NCBI RefSeq assembly: GCF_035627495.1 | Contig: NZ_DASPLO010000173.1 | Coordinates: forward strand, 1-64,000 | Length of the DNA: 64,000 nucleotides | Origin: Methylocaldum sp035627495 | Lineage (GTDB): Bacteria > Pseudomonadota > Gammaproteobacteria > Methylococcales > Methylococcaceae | Direction: 5' to 3' | Shown here: positions 26,018-35,591 of the stretch, in pieces | Layout of the letters: each line of letters starts with the position of its first letter | Position numbering within the stretch: the stretch's first letter is position 1 | Made by a program: the position numbers and the translations under genes | The notes under the pieces: model-generated | What the model saw: only the letters and a program-made list of their open reading frames with translations | Database searches by the model: none | What the model was told of the DNA's origin: nothing

Positions 26018-26647
26018 ATGGGTAAGACAATGTTTCTTCGGTTTATCCTGGGATTATTTCTGATTGCTTTATCTCCGTTGTCAGTTGCAGCGGATGCCGC
26101 CACGGAAGCGAAAAAAAACGTAGACCTGCTCAATAGCACGCTAATTGAGGTCATGAAGGAGGCTAAACAATTAGGATATGAAGGGCGGTATAAGAAACTC
26201 GAACCGGTAGTCAAGGAGGTGTTCGAGTTTGAAGCTGTTTCACAGATTGCTCTCGGTAATCACTGGAAGAAGCTGGACAGGCAGCAAAAAACGGCATTTA
26301 TAGAGAAGTTGACCGATCTGAGCATTGCCACTTACGCCGCTCAGTTTAATGACCACTCGGGGGAGGAATTTAAATATGATTCCGCCCAAGATATGAAGAG
26401 CGATCGTGTGTTGCTGCGCTACTTTCTCACTTCACCTAACGAAAAGCCCATTAAATTCGAATACATCGTGAATGAATTCAATGGGCAGTGGCGTATTATC
26501 AATATCATCGTCGACGGCATCAGCGATTTGGCGCTCAAGAAAGCGCAATATACCAGCGTTATTGACCGCGAGGGATTTGATAGTCTTCTGAACAAGCTAT
26601 CCCAGAAGATCGCCGATTATTCCAGTAATAATTCCACTTCCGGATAA
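26018..26647 (+). CDS. hpnM: Hopanoid-associated MlaC/Ttg2D-like periplasmic protein HpnM
   Basis: HpnM belongs to the MlaC (toluene tolerance Ttg2D) family of periplasmic lipid-carrier proteins. The 209-residue product has a signal peptide (cut likely after SVAADA near residue 26) and the family core: VVKEVFEFEAVSQIALGNHW, RQQKTAFIEKLTDLSIATYA and GQWRIINIIVDGISDL. The MlaC family also serves general phospholipid transport, but position beside hpnN, hpnG, shc and hpnO supports the hopanoid version. It ends at a bidirectional terminator shared with copD. Confidence 0.85.
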   Translation: MGKTMFLRFILGLFLIALSPLSVAADAATEAKKNVDLLNSTLIEVMKEAKQLGYEGRYKKLEPVVKEVFEFEAVSQIALGNHWKKLDRQQKTAFIEKLTDLSIATYAAQFNDHSGEEFKYDSAQDMKSDRVLLRYFLTSPNEKPIKFEYIVNEFNGQWRIINIIVDGISDLALKKAQYTSVIDREGFDSLLNKLSQKIADYSSNNSTSG

Positions 26648-26674
26648 AAAAGGGCGCCGCTGGCGCCCTTTTTT
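26646..26674. terminator. Bidirectional terminator between hpnM and copD
   Basis: A6-GGGCGCC (26646-26658), a 3-nt loop and GGCGCCC-T6 (26662-26674) form a perfect hairpin with A and T runs on the two sides. It can stop transcripts of hpnM from the left and of copD from the right. Confidence 0.9.
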
Positions 26675-26694
26675 ACAACAGATGTTGTTCGGCT

Positions 26695-28359
26695 TTAGAA
26701 CAACGGTTCGCGATAGAACAGTAATACATTGCCAATCAGGAACATCGCCATGATGGATACAAAACCGGCGATTTTTCCTTCCAAATACCCGCCGTAATTC
26801 TCGTCGGTTCCCGCCAAACGGAGTTCAAGCCACCGTCCGCTCGCCATGATCACGGCGAGGAGTCCCATCGCCGTGTGCGTCGACTGAATTAGGTATTCGC
26901 TTTTCAATTCGAACTCCGCATGAGCATGGGTAAGCAGCAAAATGCCTCCGAACGCGCACAGCATTGGGAACAGGTAACGCAAGCGGTAAGCTTCTCGATT
27001 GGTGCGAGCGCGTATTTCCATTACACCCAAGGCGAAGGCCAGAAGCGTGGCAATACGGTGCTGGAACACTTCACCGTTGCCGAAGGTGCTTTCCCAGAAA
27101 CCGATAGGACCTAGAGGCCAGGTTTCGGCATCGCTACGGAAGAACAGAAAAATGCTCAATCCTACGAAACCCAGGGGCCAATACCTGGCCCACCGTAAGC
27201 GCCTGTTGTAGGAAAGCATGGCGATCAGCCCCATGGACGTCAGGAAGAGGCCGGACACGTTGTGATTGTAATCCGACCATTCCGTAGCCGCGGGTGACGG
27301 AATCTTGTCAACCACCGCCACGCGCCCGGGTTCTCCGGCCAGCAGTTGTTCGTGCGTGGGCGAAGTGAGACGGGGGACGTGCGGGGCGAACATCTCGGCT
27401 ACTTCCGAGACGGTCGCGGACAGTTCCTTGATGTCCGCGGAAGGCGGCTGCGACGACAAGGTAGCGGCAATGAAAAGCACTCCTACCAATATGAAGGTCT
27501 CGGCCTCGATGTAATGCGGAACCTTCTGATCTATGCCGGACGTTTGCCGCTGTCCCAACCACAGCCGGCCGGCCCGGTGGTTCAGATAGGCGAAGCCAAG
27601 AGCGACGATTAGAAGGATGACTTTAGTGACGACCAGACTGCCGTAGCCGGTGCCGAAAAGACCGTCCCAACTGCCGATGTAAGTCCAAGCCAGCGGGAGC
27701 CCTGTGATTAGGAGAATGCCGACCGAGCTGACGCCTAGCCAAGCGAAACGGGTGATGGCAATCGGCCATAGCGCTTTTGCCTCATGAGATCGCCGGCTCA
27801 TATGCCAAAGCGACAAGAGTTGCGCAACGCCGCCGAACCACACGGCCGCCGCGAACTGATGGAGCACGGTCATGGTCATGAGCTGCTCCCTGTCTTCGAA
27901 ACGGCCCACGCCATGCACCAGCCACGCGCCGCTGATAACCATGGGGACGGTTAAAATCGCGGCGAGATTCCAAGAAAATTGTTTGTCCGGTGTTTGACGC
28001 AACTGGCTGGCGATCAAGATCAGTCCCAAGGACAGCAGGAAACGGACTAAACCGGCCTGAAACTGAACGGTGCCTATATAAGCCTCAATCGGAAATTCGC
28101 CCAGAACCGAAGTCAAAACCGCGGCCTTGATGACCAATTTGAGGCCCTGGGTGACGGCCAAGGCAATGGCGCCGGCGCGCAACAAGCCAACGCCGCGGCG
28201 GACCACGGACTCATGGGAGACGGATTCGGACGACCATACCTTAAGGATAAAAGCACTCCATAGCATGCTTCCCACAACCAGGGCATAGCTGATCAAAATC
28301 AGCCCGCCGAGGAAATCATCGATAAAATTGGCTAAACCTTGCATGTACATAGAGGTCAC
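26695..28359 (-). CDS. copD: CopD-domain copper membrane protein, extended form
   Basis: The 554-residue integral membrane protein contains the CopD core, predicted to move copper across the inner membrane with CopC. About eight helices lie in the first 310 residues, with MTVLHQFAAAVWFGGVAQLL as a typical CopD His-containing stretch. After a hydrophilic segment (about 315-370) a second membrane part follows with more His: NHNVSGLFLT, VFQHRIATLLAF, LLLTHAHAEFE and IQSTHTAMGLLAV. Classical CopD is about 300 residues, so this is a long version with an extra C-terminal membrane domain. The GTG start at 28359 overlaps the copC stop (GTGA). Confidence 0.85.
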   Translation of the reverse strand: MTSMYMQGLANFIDDFLGGLILISYALVVGSMLWSAFILKVWSSESVSHESVVRRGVGLLRAGAIALAVTQGLKLVIKAAVLTSVLGEFPIEAYIGTVQFQAGLVRFLLSLGLILIASQLRQTPDKQFSWNLAAILTVPMVISGAWLVHGVGRFEDREQLMTMTVLHQFAAAVWFGGVAQLLSLWHMSRRSHEAKALWPIAITRFAWLGVSSVGILLITGLPLAWTYIGSWDGLFGTGYGSLVVTKVILLIVALGFAYLNHRAGRLWLGQRQTSGIDQKVPHYIEAETFILVGVLFIAATLSSQPPSADIKELSATVSEVAEMFAPHVPRLTSPTHEQLLAGEPGRVAVVDKIPSPAATEWSDYNHNVSGLFLTSMGLIAMLSYNRRLRWARYWPLGFVGLSIFLFFRSDAETWPLGPIGFWESTFGNGEVFQHRIATLLAFALGVMEIRARTNREAYRLRYLFPMLCAFGGILLLTHAHAEFELKSEYLIQSTHTAMGLLAVIMASGRWLELRLAGTDENYGGYLEGKIAGFVSIMAMFLIGNVLLFYREPLF

Positions 28360-28745
28360 CGCGGCTCAGAGACGTGGAAACGAATGACATTTTCCGTGAA
28401 GTGTCCATCCGCAGCGAATACCTTGTATTTCAGGGCATATTCGCCCGGCGCGAGGGAAGGTACGTGAATACGCATCTCGCCCGGTTTTTTTCCTTTTTCG
28501 ATTTGTACCGGATGAAAAACATCGCCTTTACTGACGAGAAATACTCGTGACAGCGGCAATTCCACATTGGAATTGAAAAAAAGCACGACTGTCGTGGCGT
28601 GATTTGGCTGAATCGGGTTTTGGGCCAGGGAGGATTCGGTAACGACGGCATGAGCCCATAGTCGTTCGCCGTAAGCCAGGGACAGGCAAATGAAAAACAG
28701 CAGGAATACAAGTTTATTTCTGCGGAATGCGATTGATTGGTGCAT
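28356..28745 (-). CDS. copC: Periplasmic copper-binding protein CopC
   Basis: The 129-residue product has a signal peptide ending ERLWA, so the mature protein begins HAVVTES. An N-terminal His, together with the DGH of FAADGHFTENVIRFHV near the C-terminus, is the known Cu(II) site of CopC. The methionine-rich Cu(I) loop of some CopC proteins is not evident. It is translated with copD (4-nt overlap) and lies 29 bp after hpnO on the same strand, so it may be part of the hopanoid transcript. Confidence 0.9.
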   Translation of the reverse strand: MHQSIAFRRNKLVFLLFFICLSLAYGERLWAHAVVTESSLAQNPIQPNHATTVVLFFNSNVELPLSRVFLVSKGDVFHPVQIEKGKKPGEMRIHVPSLAPGEYALKYKVFAADGHFTENVIRFHVSEPR

Positions 28746-28774
28746 GGTATGCGGTTTTTGTCGTGGATGTGGAT

Positions 28775-30163
28775 TCAGCCAGCCTTGGATTTAAGGGCAT
28801 GGCTGGTAAGGTTTTTTCCAAGGTCCCAAATGGCTCCCGGAACCTTGTGGCAGTCGGCAATAACGTCGTCCAATGCAGTGAGAATCCACTGCGTGTCTTT
28901 TTCGTCGATCACCAGCGGGGGAAGAAACTTCACCACGTTCATGCCGTGCCCGGCAACTTGGCTCAAGATGCGATGGTTCTTGAACAAAGGGATGGTGATC
29001 ATTTGGCTGAACAGCCCTTTGTTGGCGGTTTCCAGCAGGCTCCAGGCGGCCTTTAGCGAGAAGCTCTTGGGCGAGCCGAATTCAAGGGCGATCATCAGTC
29101 CCTTGCCGCGGGCTTCCTGAAACAGCTCGTACTTGTCGACCAAGCCTTGTATTCCGGCCAGAAGTTCATCTCCGAGACGCGCGGCGTTTTCCACCAGTTT
29201 TTCGTCATCGATGACCTTCAGTCCGGCCAACCCGGCCGCCATTGCCATATTATTCTTGGAGAAGGTCGAACCATGCACCACGGCTCGGTCCATTCGATTG
29301 AATACGGCGTCCATGACGTTCTTGGTCATCGCCACGGCGCCCACCGGGATGAATCCCCCCGACAAGGCCTTAGCCATTAGAATCATGTCGGGCTCCACCC
29401 CCCAGTGGTCAATGGCCCAAAATTTACCCGTGCGGCCGATACCGGTTTGAATCTCGTCCGCGACAAAAAGGGTTCCGTATTGGGCGCACAAGCGAGCCGC
29501 TTCAGGCAGATAATCGTCGCTTGGCAGGTTGACGCCCTTACCTTGAATCGGCTCGACGATGAAGGCTGCAACGTCTTTGTTACGCAAAGCTTCATCCAAC
29601 GCCTTGATATCGTTGAAGGGTATGGCAACGCATTCGGGCAACAAAGGACCGAAACCCTCGCGGAAGACCTTTTCGCCGTTAAGAGAAAGCGCGCCCATGG
29701 TGAGGCCGTGGAATCCGTGCTCGCAATAGACGATCTTTTCCCGCTTGGTGGTATAGCGGCTGAACTTGATCGCCGCTTCGACCGCCTCCGCGCCCGAGTT
29801 GCAAAAGAACATCTTGCTGAGATTGTCGGGGCAGCGCTTCAGAATTTGCTCCGCCAACAGGCCGCTTAGCAGGGACACGTCCATTTGCACCATGTCGGGC
29901 AGTTCGCTTTGCAATACGTCCTGAAGCGCCTGGATGATCGCGGGATGATTGCGGCCAAGCGCGAATACGCCGAAGCCGCTCAAGAGATCCAAGTATTCGT
30001 TGTTCTGATCATCGTAAAGATACGGGCCACGGGCTTTCGTGTAGACGCGGTCATAGCCGATGGCCTTGAGCACCCGGACCATCTGAGTGTTCAGATAATT
30101 TTCGTGTAGCTCGAAGTTCTCGCCGCTATGGGTGGCCAGCAAATCCGCAATGTAGGTGGACAT
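28775..30163 (-). CDS. hpnO: Hopanoid aminotransferase HpnO (class III)
   Basis: HpnO is a PLP enzyme needed to make aminobacteriohopanepolyols by transamination of the side chain. The 462-residue product is a class III aminotransferase: CNSGAEAVEAAIKFSR, HGFHGLTMGALSLNG, VADEIQTGIGRTGKFWA, with the PLP Lys in LMAKALSGGFIPVG. The ornithine/acetylornithine transaminase family shares these motifs, but the hopanoid neighbourhood (hpnN, hpnG, shc) fixes the role with fair certainty. The ATG at 30163, with GAGG 5 nt upstream, is preferred to the TTG at 30166. Confidence 0.88.
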   Translation of the reverse strand: MSTYIADLLATHSGENFELHENYLNTQMVRVLKAIGYDRVYTKARGPYLYDDQNNEYLDLLSGFGVFALGRNHPAIIQALQDVLQSELPDMVQMDVSLLSGLLAEQILKRCPDNLSKMFFCNSGAEAVEAAIKFSRYTTKREKIVYCEHGFHGLTMGALSLNGEKVFREGFGPLLPECVAIPFNDIKALDEALRNKDVAAFIVEPIQGKGVNLPSDDYLPEAARLCAQYGTLFVADEIQTGIGRTGKFWAIDHWGVEPDMILMAKALSGGFIPVGAVAMTKNVMDAVFNRMDRAVVHGSTFSKNNMAMAAGLAGLKVIDDEKLVENAARLGDELLAGIQGLVDKYELFQEARGKGLMIALEFGSPKSFSLKAAWSLLETANKGLFSQMITIPLFKNHRILSQVAGHGMNVVKFLPPLVIDEKDTQWILTALDDVIADCHKVPGAIWDLGKNLTSHALKSKAG

Positions 30164-30215
30164 CAAAACCTCGGGAATTATCTATGGCTAAAAAAACGCT
30201 CGAATTTTACATGGA

Positions 30216-32843
30216 TCAACGCCGGTGGGAGACCCTCAACGTACTGAAGGCGGGTAGTACGACCAAGGCGCAGACCAGGGTAAGCATGAGGCCGATTGCC
30301 AGGAGCATGCCCATGCTGGCGGTGCCTTGATGGGTCGTAAAGGCAAGGCTGCTGAAGCTGAACACGGTGGTCAGCGAGCCGTAGAATACCCCTTGCGCTT
30401 CGCTGGTGCTGAGCAGGTCTTCGCCGCTCGAATGCAAGTAGTGCAGACGGTGCGCCATGTGAATGCCGCTGTCGACACCGAGACCGAAGAGCAAGGGTAG
30501 GGCGATGATATTGGCGAAATTGAACGGGATGTCGAGCAGCACCGTCGAGGCGGCGGTAAATAAGGATGCCAGCAGCAGCGGCAGCAGCACCAATAGCGTG
30601 TCTTTTAGGTTTCTTAAGACTAGCAGCAACAGTACTGTGGTGGCAGCAAAGGCGATCGCGAACGCCTGCTGAAAGGCATCGATAACTTCATTCATCGATT
30701 CGAGATACGTGACCGGTACGTCGGTTACATTTTTATCGACTTTCTGTGCTTCCAGAATGAACTCTCGCAAATTCTCGAGATCGTTCAAGTCTTTCTTGGG
30801 GAAGATTTGCAGGCGGTACAGTCCGTCGGCGCTGATCCAGCGGCTTTTCAGGTCGTCAGGCATGGTCTCCATGGAAATCGGACGAGCCTGAAGGCTTTCG
30901 CGAAGATGGGCGATGGTGGCCGGAAGCGGGCCTAAAATGCTGTCCTGGAGCTTGCTGAGTACCGCTTGCCGCGTGCTTTCGTCGGCGGTTTCAAGGCGGT
31001 CGCGCAACTGCGTCAAGGCTTCGTCCAACGCTTTGATCGCGCCGTTTTCGCCCGCCGCAGAACGGTCTTGTACGACCTGATGGAATTTCTCGATTACCTC
31101 GGGGTCAACGCCCCCTTGAGCGGGTGGGGGGAAGTTGCTGAGTTGCGGGCCCATGATGAGCGACAGATCGCTGATGATGGCGAGCTTTTCGTCCTGATTC
31201 TCGGGAATGAAGTCGAGGATACTGACCACCTTGTCAACTGTCGGCAAGGCTTCGAATTCGGCTTCCTTGGCTTTGACCTCGGCTTCGCCCCGCACCAAGG
31301 AGGCCAGCGTCATGGGTGAAGTGTCTTCGAATTGCAGTAGATATTTAAAGGTCTTGACCGATTCCGTATTGGGATCGCGCAGGTTGATCGGGTTGAAGTC
31401 CACGGTTACGTCGCAGAGCAGACCTGCGGAAATCAAGCCCAGTAGGATGGTGATCACACGGATCGCTGGCGCATAGCGGATTGGCCAGTTGGAAAGCAGA
31501 AATGATGAGCCTTTCTTCTCTTTGCTCGGCTGTCGTGGTTTCAAAGGCATGATTTTCATCAGCGCCGGCAGTATCGTGAACGTCGTCGCCAGTGCGATAA
31601 ACATGCTGGTGCCGGCGATAATGCCGAGTTCGGCAACTCCCGAGTAGTTTGTCGGGATATAGGCGTAGAGACCGATAGCCGCGGTGAAGGTGCACAGAAT
31701 GAGTGAGGCGCCGGTGGACGTTAGGGTATCCCGCAGGGCATCCCGCTGGGATAACCCGCGTAGGACCAATTCCCGATAACGCAGACAGAAATGGGACGAA
31801 TACGCATCGCCCATGCCGATAAACAGGACTGCGAACCCGATGGAGATCAGGTTGAGCTGGCCGATGGCGACGGTAGCGAACCCCAGGGAGAGAATCAAGC
31901 CCATGGTCAACGCAACAAAGGTGGCGAACATCAGCTTGAGGGAGCGGTAAGCGATCCACAGGGTGGCGCAAACGAGAATGAGGGATGCGACGCTGGCGAT
32001 CGAAACTCCGGTGCCGATGGTCTGCATTTCCTCATGCTCGAGCACCACCTCGCCGGTCTTGCGGACCCTCACATCGGCAAGATCTCCTTGCAATACATCC
32101 GCTACAACTTTGTCGATGGCCCCGACCGCTTTTTCGGCGGGCAGCAGTTCGTCAAAATTAAGGACCGGTGAGATGGTAATAAACCGCTTGGTGACCCCGA
32201 GGCCCTCTTCGCGGGTGAGCATCAATTGCTGCCAGGACAGCCTGTAAGGTTTGCCTTCGCTGGCGGCGACAACCGCCTCGCGAATCTTCTCCAGCAAAGG
32301 ATTTAGCTCGATTTCGAAACCCACTTCGGAAGCCTTCAACGCTTCGCCCAAGATATTGAAAAGACCGCCGAGGCTGTTGTTCTCTGAAATATGGCCGATA
32401 AAAGGCTGGGCATTGGCAAGCTGGGTGGACAAATCCTCCAACTCTTCCGAATTTAGATATAACAAGCCGTTTCGAGCAAAGAATTCGCCTTCGTCCGGAA
32501 TGTGGACCGATTTGATGTCGGTCGAATTCTGTCTGAGTTTCTCGCCGATGCGTTTGACCGTTTCGGAGGTTTCCTCCGGCGTTTTGCCTTCGACCAGGAG
32601 AATGATGGTATTGACATCTTGCGGAAATGCTTTTTCCAGCTTGATGCGATTCTGCTGGAACGGCAGATCCGTGGAAATCATGTCCGCCGTGTTCGTATTG
32701 ACCTTCAGGTTCTCCATGGTGTACTGGAGCGTAAACCCGCAGACGACTAAGAACAGCAAGATGACCAGCCATGGCCGGTTCAGGAAATTTTCTTCCCACC
32801 AGTGGATGAAGCGAATAAGGACATGCTCGGCGGTTCTGCTCAT
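30216..32843 (-). CDS. hpnN: Hopanoid transporter HpnN (RND/MMPL family)
   Basis: HpnN is an RND-type inner-membrane protein that moves hopanoids toward the outer membrane. The 875-residue product has the RND layout: one helix near the N-terminus (PWLVILLFLVVCGFTLQYTM), a large periplasmic loop (about 50-275), five helices with the MMPL motif (LFIGMGDAYSSHFCLRYREL), a second loop, and a last helical block with GLGVDSGIHMAHRL. It lies 20 bp after hpnG and 52 bp before hpnO. hpnM, its likely periplasmic partner, is 3.6 kb away on the other strand. Confidence 0.92.
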   Translation of the reverse strand: MSRTAEHVLIRFIHWWEENFLNRPWLVILLFLVVCGFTLQYTMENLKVNTNTADMISTDLPFQQNRIKLEKAFPQDVNTIILLVEGKTPEETSETVKRIGEKLRQNSTDIKSVHIPDEGEFFARNGLLYLNSEELEDLSTQLANAQPFIGHISENNSLGGLFNILGEALKASEVGFEIELNPLLEKIREAVVAASEGKPYRLSWQQLMLTREEGLGVTKRFITISPVLNFDELLPAEKAVGAIDKVVADVLQGDLADVRVRKTGEVVLEHEEMQTIGTGVSIASVASLILVCATLWIAYRSLKLMFATFVALTMGLILSLGFATVAIGQLNLISIGFAVLFIGMGDAYSSHFCLRYRELVLRGLSQRDALRDTLTSTGASLILCTFTAAIGLYAYIPTNYSGVAELGIIAGTSMFIALATTFTILPALMKIMPLKPRQPSKEKKGSSFLLSNWPIRYAPAIRVITILLGLISAGLLCDVTVDFNPINLRDPNTESVKTFKYLLQFEDTSPMTLASLVRGEAEVKAKEAEFEALPTVDKVVSILDFIPENQDEKLAIISDLSLIMGPQLSNFPPPAQGGVDPEVIEKFHQVVQDRSAAGENGAIKALDEALTQLRDRLETADESTRQAVLSKLQDSILGPLPATIAHLRESLQARPISMETMPDDLKSRWISADGLYRLQIFPKKDLNDLENLREFILEAQKVDKNVTDVPVTYLESMNEVIDAFQQAFAIAFAATTVLLLLVLRNLKDTLLVLLPLLLASLFTAASTVLLDIPFNFANIIALPLLFGLGVDSGIHMAHRLHYLHSSGEDLLSTSEAQGVFYGSLTTVFSFSSLAFTTHQGTASMGMLLAIGLMLTLVCALVVLPAFSTLRVSHRR

Positions 32844-32863
32844 CGGTGTCTTAGTTGCGAGGG

Positions 32864-33595
32864 TTAATAACCGCCAGCGGCTGGCGGCGGAAGAAGGAAA
32901 TCGGACCCCAAGAGGTGCACTGTTCGGCGAAGCGTATTTGCGGCGGCGTTAAACGCTTTTCCGAGCCGGGCCAGCGCGACGAATTCGGCAGGATGACTCA
33001 ATGCATGCCGTAGGAGTTTCGGAAGGTTAACGTCGCCCCGTTCATCTACGGCGACAGTTACGGATCGGGGAAGACTCATGCATGCCGGATCGGCTATGGC
33101 TCGAACCGCTAGGAAAGGTAAGCCTCGGGCTTCCGCAACCGATGCTACGGCAGCGCTTTCCATATCGACGGCAACCGCGCCATTGGCGGAATGAAGCATT
33201 TGTTTTTCTGCCGAGCTCGCTACGATTTCGGGGCTTCCCCATAAAGGGCCCGACGTGATCCGCAGTGTTGGCTTGAGGGCATGGTGAGCTCTTTCGCGCC
33301 AGCCGGGGCTGACCGCATGCCCAGTGCCATCTGGGGTAACGATCCGTTCGGGCAATACCAGATCGCCGGCATTTAAGGAGTGATCGAGGGCGGCCGCGCA
33401 GCCCCAGCTTACCAGTGCTCCGATTTTGCGTTCAATCAGTCGGAATGCCGCGATTCGCGCGTTATGCGGGCCGGCGCCCGAGACCATTAACCAATGCCCC
33501 TGCGGCAGTTCCAGCTGGCAACCGAAGCCGATGCGCTGTCGGGCGAGCGTGCGAGCCTCAGCCGGCAGCGCGACTACAAATCCAATGGACTTCAC
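32864..33595 (-). CDS. hpnG: Hopanoid-associated phosphorylase HpnG
   Basis: HpnG is a nucleoside phosphorylase-type enzyme that releases adenine from adenosylhopane, giving ribosylhopane. The 243-residue product shows the PNP/MTAN fold: IGFVVALPAEARTLA, VSGAGPHNARIAAF, and the nucleoside-binding VAVDMESAAVASVAEARGLP. Family members also include futalosine hydrolase and MTA nucleosidase, but the overlap with shc (GTGA, 4 nt) makes the hopanoid role clear. The start is GTG. Confidence 0.9.
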   Translation of the reverse strand: MKSIGFVVALPAEARTLARQRIGFGCQLELPQGHWLMVSGAGPHNARIAAFRLIERKIGALVSWGCAAALDHSLNAGDLVLPERIVTPDGTGHAVSPGWRERAHHALKPTLRITSGPLWGSPEIVASSAEKQMLHSANGAVAVDMESAAVASVAEARGLPFLAVRAIADPACMSLPRSVTVAVDERGDVNLPKLLRHALSHPAEFVALARLGKAFNAAANTLRRTVHLLGSDFLLPPPAAGGY

Positions 33596-35559
33596 GCCGT
33601 GCTGTAGCGCTCGTTGCGATAACGCGCCAGCGCCCAGAGCGGAAAGAATTTATCGTAACCGTGGTATTTGAGATAAAAGACCTTCGGGAATCCCGGTGCG
33701 GTGAAGCAATCGTCTTTCCAGAAACCATCGGTATTTTGGGTTCTTACGAGGTAATCCACGCCGGCTTCGACTTCCGGCGAATCCGCCTCGCCCGCGGCCA
33801 AAAGCGCGAGTAATGCCAGTCCGGTCTGGAAGGCCGTGCTGGTGTGAAAGCGGCCCCGGTGTTCCGGGCTCGTGTCATGATAGGTGAAGTTGTCTTCACC
33901 CCAGCCGCCGTCCGGGCGTTGTACGCTCTTGAGCCAAGCGACCGCCTTTCTGATGCTGGGATCGGTTTTGGGAATGCGGGCCGTCTCGAAGCCTACAAGC
34001 ACCGACCAGGTGCCGTAGATGTAATTGGTGCCCCAGCGTCCGAACCACGAGCCGTCCGCTTCCTGTTCCTTTCTGAGGTATTCGATCGTACGATCCAGCA
34101 CCGGTTTGAGATCCGGGCGTTGCTCCAGCATCTTACCCAAGAACATTGCGCAGCGTCCGCTCACGTCGGCGGTAGGCGGATCCAGCAGGGCGCCGTGGTC
34201 CGCGAATGGTATGTGATTCAGATAATAGTGCGTGTTGTCGGCATCGAACGCGCCAAAGCCGCCGTTTTCCGATTGCATGCCGGCGATCCAGTTGGTGGCA
34301 CGCCGAATGTGTTCGTCGAACTCGTAGGTTTCGGCTTGAGCCAAGGCGTGGGCGACTACGGCGCTGTCGTCCACGTCGGGGTAATAGGTGTTGTCGAACT
34401 GGAAAGCCCAGCCGCCGCCTTCCAGATTCGGGCGCTTGATACGCCAGTCGCCGGGCTCGTCCGTAAGCTGTTTGCTCGCCAGCCAGCGCAACCCGTGAGC
34501 TAAAGCGTCGTCGATCTGCGGATCTTTTTCAAACTTGTTGACTTCCTGCAGCGCCAGGCTGGATAGCCCCGTGTCCCAAATAGGCGATACGCATGGTTGG
34601 CAATAGGCGCTATCTTCGCCGACGACGAGCAGACGTTCGATGGATTCCTTGGCTATCCGGCGGTTCTCGTCTTCGGGAGGGATTCCCAAGCAGTCCATGG
34701 CCTCGTAAGCGTTAACCATGGCGGGAAAGATGGCGCCCAGGCCGTCTACCCCGTTCAAGCGCTCCATAAACCAGTCGCGAGCTTTTTCGGTGGCGTTTCG
34801 CCGCATTGCCTTGGGAATGAGGGGTTCCATCAGGCGACCGACGCGTTCCAGCGCCAGAAGGCTTTTTCCGAGGGGCGTCTTTACATGGCTGAAATAATCC
34901 TTTTCCTTTTCCGGAGCGACGGTGAATAGCTCGCGAACGCTGATCTTCCTCGGGTTGCGCGCTTTCACTTTGTAGCTGCACAGGATAAACAAAGGCACCA
35001 TCACCGTGCGCGACCAGTAAGACACCTTGTCGAGGTGGAACGGAAACCAGCGCGGCAGCAGCATGATTTCCACCGGGATAAAAGGCACGGCGCGCCATGG
35101 CACCTGTTCAAACATGGCCAGCATGATTCGGGTGAAGACGTTGGCGCGCGCAGCTCCACCCTGGGCCAGAATCCACTCTCTGGCTTTTTTCATATGCGGA
35201 GCGTCGATGTCGTCTCCGGCCAATTTCTGGGCGTAATACGCTTTTACGGTGCAACTAATGTCGCCGACGCCTCCGCGGAATAGCGGATAACTGCCGTCTT
35301 TTTGCTGATGAGCGCGCAGATAGTTGGCAATCTTGGCTTGCAGTGCCTCGTCGATCTCGTCCATGTAGTGCATCATCAGGATGTACTCGGCCGGGATGGT
35401 GCAGTCGGCTTCGAGTTCGAACACCCAATAACCGGCTTTGTATTGCAGTCCCAGCAACTCCTCTTTGGCGCGCCGGATAGCATTATCCAGCGGCGATTCG
35501 TTATAGGGTCGGACGAACACTGAATCGAGAGCGGAAAGTGCGGTCGCTTCTTTCAACAT
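33592..35559 (-). CDS. shc: Squalene-hopene cyclase
   Basis: This enzyme cyclises squalene to hopene and hopanol at the membrane. The 655-residue product has several QW repeats (for example QRPDGGWGEDNF, QNTDGFWKDDCF and QSENGGFGAFDADN) and the catalytic DXDD motif PDVDDSAVV at residues 395-398. The ATG at 35559 is used; an in-frame TTG at 35565 has the better-spaced GGGA, so the start is uncertain by two codons. It follows the squalene synthase gene closely and overlaps hpnG. Confidence 0.96.
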   Translation of the reverse strand: MLKEATALSALDSVFVRPYNESPLDNAIRRAKEELLGLQYKAGYWVFELEADCTIPAEYILMMHYMDEIDEALQAKIANYLRAHQQKDGSYPLFRGGVGDISCTVKAYYAQKLAGDDIDAPHMKKAREWILAQGGAARANVFTRIMLAMFEQVPWRAVPFIPVEIMLLPRWFPFHLDKVSYWSRTVMVPLFILCSYKVKARNPRKISVRELFTVAPEKEKDYFSHVKTPLGKSLLALERVGRLMEPLIPKAMRRNATEKARDWFMERLNGVDGLGAIFPAMVNAYEAMDCLGIPPEDENRRIAKESIERLLVVGEDSAYCQPCVSPIWDTGLSSLALQEVNKFEKDPQIDDALAHGLRWLASKQLTDEPGDWRIKRPNLEGGGWAFQFDNTYYPDVDDSAVVAHALAQAETYEFDEHIRRATNWIAGMQSENGGFGAFDADNTHYYLNHIPFADHGALLDPPTADVSGRCAMFLGKMLEQRPDLKPVLDRTIEYLRKEQEADGSWFGRWGTNYIYGTWSVLVGFETARIPKTDPSIRKAVAWLKSVQRPDGGWGEDNFTYHDTSPEHRGRFHTSTAFQTGLALLALLAAGEADSPEVEAGVDYLVRTQNTDGFWKDDCFTAPGFPKVFYLKYHGYDKFFPLWALARYRNERYSTA

Positions 35560-35591
35560 GAGCAAGGGATTCCCTGTTTGTGGTTAGCTTC

